NCBI RefSeq assembly: GCF_029952525.1
Contig: NZ_JASAOF010000008.1
Coordinates: forward strand, 62,001-126,000
Direction: 5' to 3'
Origin: Saccharopolyspora ipomoeae
GTDB lineage: Bacteria > Actinomycetota > Actinomycetes > Mycobacteriales > Pseudonocardiaceae
Length of the DNA: 64,000 bases
Shown: positions 62,846 through 64,000 of the stretch, piece by piece
Layout: the number at the start of each line of letters is the position of its first letter
Position numbering within the stretch: position 1 is the first letter of the stretch
Translations under genes and position numbers: made by a program
Notes under the pieces: generated by a model
What the model was told of the DNA's origin: nothing
Databases searched by the model: none
Seen by the model: only the letters and a program-made list of their open reading frames with translations

Positions 62846-64000
62846 GTGACAGACCCCATCATCGCCGAGCTGCGGGACCTCGTCGGAGCGGACCGGGTGG
62901 TGACCGACGAGCAGGTGCTGCGCGAGTCCAGCGTGGACCGGTTCAAGAAGTACACCGCCGTGCACGGCATCTTCGACGGCCCGCTCCCCCGCGCCGTCGT
63001 GCGCGCCTCCTCCGCCGAGCAGGTCGCCGCGGTGCTGGCCTTCGCCGACGAGCACCGGATCAACGTCGTGCCGCGCACCGGCCGCACCGGAACCGAGGGC
63101 GGCCTGGAGACCAGCGTCGGGGGAACGATCGTGCTCGACGGCTCCGACATGAACGCCATCATCCGCATCGACGCCGAGAACATGCAGGTCACCGCCCAGT
63201 GCGGGGTGCCGCTGCAGGTGCTGGAGGACACCCTGCGCGAGCAGGGGCTGACCACCGGGCACTCGCCGCAGTCCAAGCCGCTGGCGCAGCTGGGCGGGCT
63301 GGTCGCCACCCGCTCCATCGGCCAGTTCTCGACGCTCTACGGCGGCATCGAGGACATGGTCGTCGGCCTGGAGGCGGTGTTCCCGGACGGCACGATCAGC
63401 CGGATCAAGAACGTGCCGCGCCGCGCCGCCGGACCCGACATCCGGCACGTGGTGATCGGCAACGAGGGCGCGCTGTGCTTCGTCACCGAGGTCACGGTGA
63501 AGCTGTTCAAGCACGCGCCCGAGAACAACCGGTTCCACGGCTTCCTCGTCGACGACGTGCACACCGGCATCTCCGTCCTCCGCGAGGTGATCACCGAGGG
63601 GTTCCGGCCGTCGGTGGCGCGGGTGTACTCCGAGGAGGACGCCGCGCAGCACTTCGCGCACTTCGCCGACGGCCGCTGCGTGGTGATCTTCGTGGCCGAG
63701 GGTCCGAAGGGCATCGTCGAGGCCACCAGCGCCGAGATCGACCGCGTCGTCGCCCAGCACTCCCACTCCCCCGTCGACCCGGCGCTGATCGAGACCTGGT
63801 TCGAGAACCTCAACTGGGGGCAGGACAAGATCGAGGCCGAGAAGGAGACGATGCTCGCCGAGCGACGCCTGGGCTACACCACAGAGGTCTCGGCGGACTG
63901 GTCGAGCGTCGGCGCGATCTACGACGCGGTGATGCACCGGGTCCGCACCGAGTACCCGCACGCCGCGGACCTGACGATGCTGGGCGGGCACTCCTCGCAC
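62846..64000 (+). CDS. FAD-linked oxidase (AGPS/GlcD family), 5' part
   Basis: The frame starts at GTG 62846 and runs past the right edge, leaving 385 visible residues. The PCMH-type FAD domain reads VPRTGRTGTEGG and TSVGGTIVLDGSDMNAI, then GGIEDMVVGLEAVFPDG, GPDIRHVVIGNEGALCFVTE and a late GGHSSH. The pattern is nearest to alkyldihydroxyacetone phosphate synthase and 2-hydroxyacid dehydrogenases of the GlcD group; I cannot decide between them. The glycine-rich P-loop is less usual (RTGRTGTEGG). It is likely co-transcribed with the SDR gene. Confidence 0.82.
   Translation, partial: MTDPIIAELRDLVGADRVVTDEQVLRESSVDRFKKYTAVHGIFDGPLPRAVVRASSAEQVAAVLAFADEHRINVVPRTGRTGTEGGLETSVGGTIVLDGSDMNAIIRIDAENMQVTAQCGVPLQVLEDTLREQGLTTGHSPQSKPLAQLGGLVATRSIGQFSTLYGGIEDMVVGLEAVFPDGTISRIKNVPRRAAGPDIRHVVIGNEGALCFVTEVTVKLFKHAPENNRFHGFLVDDVHTGISVLREVITEGFRPSVARVYSEEDAAQHFAHFADGRCVVIFVAEGPKGIVEATSAEIDRVVAQHSHSPVDPALIETWFENLNWGQDKIEAEKETMLAERRLGYTTEVSADWSSVGAIYDAVMHRVRTEYPHAADLTMLGGHSSH

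Overview
The window is about 72% GC with strong G/C bias at third codon positions, GTG and TTG starts, and tightly overlapping operons. A block with the gene order of Mycobacterium tuberculosis Rv1329c-Rv1341 is present, and so is the Rv0247c-Rv0250c order. An XRE/DUF5753 + DUF397 pair adds to the picture. Together these point to a filamentous actinomycete, most likely Pseudonocardiaceae (a Saccharopolyspora-like organism is my guess, not proven here). Nearly all genes are chromosomal housekeeping or metabolic genes; no phage, integrase, transposase, tRNA, rRNA or CRISPR was seen.

Layout. 1-5.8 kb: end of a PH-domain membrane protein, an XRE/DUF397 regulatory pair, pyruvate oxidase (poxB), a peroxiredoxin and a TauE-type exporter. 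5.9-13.7 kb: the conserved block rdgB-rph-(Rv1339-like phosphodiesterase)-murI-rhomboid-cysM-cysO-mec-S58 peptidase, interrupted by a plus-strand SMP-30 gene. This covers nucleotide-pool cleaning, tRNA 3' processing, peptidoglycan precursor supply and the CysO-dependent cysteine route. 13.8-18.1 kb: an inserted operon of MHS permease, response regulator, sensor kinase and TAXI lipoprotein. 18.2-23.2 kb: the block resumes with DUF2017, clpS, pncB and dinG, with pncA added between pncB and dinG, so NAD salvage sits together. 23.3-27.5 kb: an overlapping bioY-acyl ligase-thiolase-bioM-bioN operon (biotin ECF transporter plus two acyl-CoA enzymes). 27.5-29.5 kb: a palindrome array, a vapBC module and a duplicated gene end beside a PTH2-type peptidyl-tRNA hydrolase. 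29.5-35.8 kb: serB, ctaD, a lipoprotein, an SDR and a VanZ-like protein. 36.6-40.4 kb: Sdh1-type succinate dehydrogenase. 40.5-46.2 kb: a large membrane protein and a three-subunit molybdenum hydroxylase. 46.3-55.3 kb: DUF72, PP2C-like phosphatase, LysE, SDR/LysR, a sodium:solute symporter with two small membrane proteins, and a K+/H+ antiporter. 55.6-64 kb: a heteromeric acyl-CoA dehydrogenase pair, an alpha/beta hydrolase, a molybdopterin-fold protein, an alcohol dehydrogenase with divergent TetR, an SDR and an AGPS-like flavoenzyme cut by the window edge.

The most unusual content is non-coding. (1) A family of palindromes with core GTTTTCATGAAAAC occurs in three intergenic clusters. Four copies are spaced exactly 68 bp apart and other copies pair at exactly 37 bp. 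Three copies extend to perfect 34-36 bp palindromes whose outer arms differ in sequence yet stay self-complementary. (2) A 53-bp unit holding two 18-bp palindromes is repeated three times between two convergent genes. (3) A ~125-bp element with conserved flanks and different but still paired stems occurs twice. (4) The vapBC module is bracketed by a duplication of the neighbouring gene's 3' end that keeps its reading frame. Several genes also show a TAnnnT box 6-7 nt before the start codon and no ribosome-binding site, which suggests leaderless transcripts.
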